Origin: Verrucomicrobiota bacterium
GTDB taxonomy: Bacteria > Chlamydiota > Chlamydiia > Chlamydiales > FEN-1388
DNA: 8,365 nucleotides
Reading direction: 5' to 3'
Assembly (NCBI GenBank): GCA_018239705.1
Contig: JAFEGS010000028.1
Span: forward strand, 1-8,365
In this document: in pieces, positions 6,580 through 8,365 of the stretch
Numbering within the stretch: the first letter of the stretch is position 1
Layout of the letters: each line of letters opens with the position of its first letter
Translations under genes and position numbers: made by a program
Notes under the pieces: generated by a model
Seen by the model: only the letters and a program-made list of their open reading frames with translations
Told to the model about the DNA's origin: nothing
Database searches by the model: none

Positions 6580-8178
6580 TTTTGCGGCTTCAATCTTATT
6601 TGCTATATCAGTAAACTCGTCGTAGGTGCGTATGTTTGCTAGATCCGCAGGCTTATTGAGTATTCCCAGTTCAAGCCCATCTGCAAGAATAGCGCATCGT
6701 TCTTTTAAAAGTGCTTTGACCCAATCTTTAACGAGAAGCTGGTCTTTTGGCACCCCTTGTTGCTTGTTAATATCCTTTGCCCACTCATCTATATTGATTT
6801 CTCTAAACGCTTTAATCATTTTTTCTTTTGCGCCTTGAGGTATATTTTTATTGGCTAGAGGTAGTTTTGCATACATCTCTAAATTACCCATCTGGGCATA
6901 TGTTCCAGCAATATTTCCTGGATTTGCTCGACGCAGGCCGTTACCCAAATCAATTCCCCTGCAATCTGCGATTTTACCATCGCCATCTACTTTTACAAAA
7001 ATGTTGTCCGTATGGGGATCTAACTGGCCCATTGCCCACAGAACGCAAGCAAGGATCTGGAATTTTTCCTCTGCTTCTTTATTTAAAAAAACAGGCTTCT
7101 CTACTTTGGAAAGAGGTTGAAACCCCTCGAGATAGTAGATATTTGCTCCTAATGTAGTTTCTTTGCCGTCAATTTCTAGTGATTTCATCTCTGCTTTCGG
7201 AAGAAGATCCATTCCTAGACCAGCCTCTTTCAACCCTTGAGAAAGGCTGTAGGCCGCAACTTCAGTGAATTGCTCGTTGTTGCCTTGTCGGTTTAACAAA
7301 CGGAGCTGTCCAAATACATTCTTGATCATATTTTCCAGTTTTTTAGCAATATCGGCAGGGGAATTTCCGAAGTTTTGTGGGGGTTTAAAAACTGAAACTT
7401 TCTGATTTTCCTTATCAGTTTCAAATGGATCTGTTAAAAAAACGGTACCATTAACCCCCGCGCCGGCGGCTCGAGGCTTCGCCCCAAGCTTCAGCCCAAG
7501 TTCCGCCTTGGCTGTCTGGATTTTGCTATTTATTTCTTGGAGTTTTTCTTCCACTTGATCAGGAGAGAGGCCTCCCGTGTTTTCTTTTATTCGCTCTTTC
7601 TCTTCGAGAAGTATATTCAGATTCACTGGTCGTAATAACAGTTTTTGCAATCCAACTTTCCCTCGCAGCATGTCGATGTCAAATAATTTTTCTGTAAAAG
7701 CCAATGGAGGAGCTCCCTCTTCTTTACTGCCAAAGAAAAGTTTTTTTATGCCGTTTATTTTTTCTTCATCGAAATAATCAGGTTTGTTCCTTGCAACAAT
7801 TTCAAGATGATGAAGAAACTGTGCCACATCCGATTTATTTTCAAGTTTCTCCTTGCCTTTCAAAGCAGCAATGCTAGTTTCAACACTTACAGAACTTGTG
7901 ACGCTCTCACGTATATCTTTTGGTGTTTGAGATAGTAGGCCTTCATTCACTTCTTTCCACTTATTAAAACTTGTTTTCTTTACACAAACAACTTGCCCAT
8001 TTACAGTTTCATTAATGGCCAAGCCTGCTTTAACAAGTGCTTTCTGGACAGTTTTAGACAAACTTGAGTAGTCTCTTATTCCTAACTCACTGTTTGCGCT
8101 CGTTTTCTCGCCTACAAAATGCAAGCGGCCCCCATCTCTATACATAGTACTGAGATCTTGGTTGCTCATCGATTCCAT
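6553..8178 (-). CDS. PI3-/PI4-kinase-like protein, candidate host-directed effector
   Basis: 541 residues from the ATG at 8178, chosen because GAGGTG (8188-8193) lies 9 bases upstream; a longer reading from a GTG at 8205 has its ribosome site too close. No signal peptide or membrane helix is visible. Residues 1-235 are polar, with a charged, probably coiled stretch near 190-235, and match nothing I recognise. The C-terminal half carries kinase features in the order of the phosphatidylinositol 3-/4-kinase superfamily, closest in style to type II PI4-kinases: Gly-rich loop AGAGVNG (238-244), VFKP with Lys265, FTEVAAY with Glu306, LDPHTDN (386-392) with catalytic Asp387 and Asn392, and GIDLGNG (408-414) with metal-binding Asp410. 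All the key residues are present, so activity on a lipid, inositol or protein is plausible. Base composition is lower in G+C than ileS in sampled lines. Export by type III secretion is inference from family and organism only. Confidence 0.75.
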   Translation of the reverse strand: MESMSNQDLSTMYRDGGRLHFVGEKTSANSELGIRDYSSLSKTVQKALVKAGLAINETVNGQVVCVKKTSFNKWKEVNEGLLSQTPKDIRESVTSSVSVETSIAALKGKEKLENKSDVAQFLHHLEIVARNKPDYFDEEKINGIKKLFFGSKEEGAPPLAFTEKLFDIDMLRGKVGLQKLLLRPVNLNILLEEKERIKENTGGLSPDQVEEKLQEINSKIQTAKAELGLKLGAKPRAAGAGVNGTVFLTDPFETDKENQKVSVFKPPQNFGNSPADIAKKLENMIKNVFGQLRLLNRQGNNEQFTEVAAYSLSQGLKEAGLGMDLLPKAEMKSLEIDGKETTLGANIYYLEGFQPLSKVEKPVFLNKEAEEKFQILACVLWAMGQLDPHTDNIFVKVDGDGKIADCRGIDLGNGLRRANPGNIAGTYAQMGNLEMYAKLPLANKNIPQGAKEKMIKAFREINIDEWAKDINKQQGVPKDQLLVKDWVKALLKERCAILADGLELGILNKPADLANIRTYDEFTDIANKIEAAKVKRKNEAL

Positions 8179-8187
8179 AAATAAAAC

Positions 8188-8193
8188 CACCTC
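8188..8193 (-). promoter_or_regulatory. Ribosome binding site of the kinase-like gene
   Basis: GAGGTG on the minus strand, 9 bases upstream of the ATG at 8178. It decides the start against the longer GTG reading at 8205, whose AGGA lies directly against the start codon, and against ATG 8169. Confidence 0.65.
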
Positions 8194-8215
8194 GTAAAAA
8201 ACCACTCCTAATTTT

Positions 8216-8243
8216 ATTGTAGATAATAAATATTTTAATTCAA
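8216..8243 (-). promoter_or_regulatory. Promoter of the kinase-like gene
   Basis: Minus strand: TTGAAT (8238-8243, 4/6 to TTGACA), a 16-base A/T-rich spacer, then TACAAT (8216-8221, 5/6 to TATAAT). The -10 lies about 38 bases before the ATG at 8178, giving a leader of about 30 bases that contains the ribosome site. It suggests the gene has its own transcript. Confidence 0.5.
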
Positions 8244-8365
8244 ATATAATTTTTTGATGCTGCGTTGCTCAGCTTTTTCTTTCAGAGCAAGGGGCTGGAA
8301 ATAATCTCGAATTTAGGTATCATGCATTTGTAAACACCCTCTCTCCTGAATAACAAAAAGCGAGA

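Noticed and set aside
8179..8205. GTG start at 8205 for the kinase-like gene
   Set aside because: Its AGGA touches the start codon, while the ATG at 8178 has GAGGTG at proper spacing.
8259..8290. Hairpins at the right edge: GCTG/CAGC followed by five T, and TTGCTC/GAGCAA
   Set aside because: The stem before the T-run is only 4 bp and no plus-strand gene precedes it; the 6-bp stem has no T-run. Neither supports a terminator call.
8282..8365. Open minus-strand frame entering from the right edge, possible end of an upstream gene
   Set aside because: Only about 27 codons are visible, and several frames are open for similar lengths; no homology can be judged.
1..8365. CRISPR arrays, tRNA/rRNA genes, insertion sequences
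   Set aside because: I saw no regularly spaced repeats, no cloverleaf with a GTTCGAATCC-like arm, and no transposase reading frame or terminal inverted repeats.

Overview
This window looks like chromosomal DNA from a member of the Chlamydiota, more likely an environmental (Parachlamydiales-like) relative than Chlamydia itself. Three things suggest this. The isoleucyl-tRNA synthetase is of the long, eukaryote-like type 2 form found in chlamydiae. The signal peptidase I is about 616 residues, roughly twice the usual size, with a very large insertion between its catalytic boxes, as in chlamydial LepB. From memory, ileS and lepB are also neighbours in Chlamydia trachomatis, followed by a hypothetical gene. 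No database search was possible, so this placement is inference.

Layout, left to right. Positions 1-2916 (+) hold ileS, which lacks its 5' end because the window begins inside the gene, after the HIGH motif. Close behind it on the same strand is an adenylate-kinase-like gene ending at 3673. It keeps the full bacterial fold, including a four-cysteine lid, but has lost several nucleotide-binding residues, among them the P-loop lysine. It converges on lepB (3654-5504, -), and the two coding regions overlap by 20 bp. A 286-bp spacer (5505-5790) carries a lepB ribosome binding site, a weak promoter candidate, and several A/T-rich repeats and inverted repeats. Next come a small predicted exported protein (5791-6516, -) and a 541-residue protein (6553-8178, -) whose C-terminal half carries the key residues of a PI3-/PI4-kinase-like fold. 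The last 187 bases hold the promoter of that kinase-like gene and no gene I can support.

The left half is a conserved housekeeping block: tRNA charging, a nucleotide-kinase paralogue, and the protease that removes Sec signal peptides. The exported protein is a likely LepB substrate. The right-hand gene is more A/T-rich in the lines I sampled, and its kinase-like domain is one associated with eukaryotic lipid signalling. It is therefore the best candidate here for a host-directed effector or lineage-specific function. The two points most worth following up are this kinase-like protein and the degenerate adenylate kinase between ileS and lepB.
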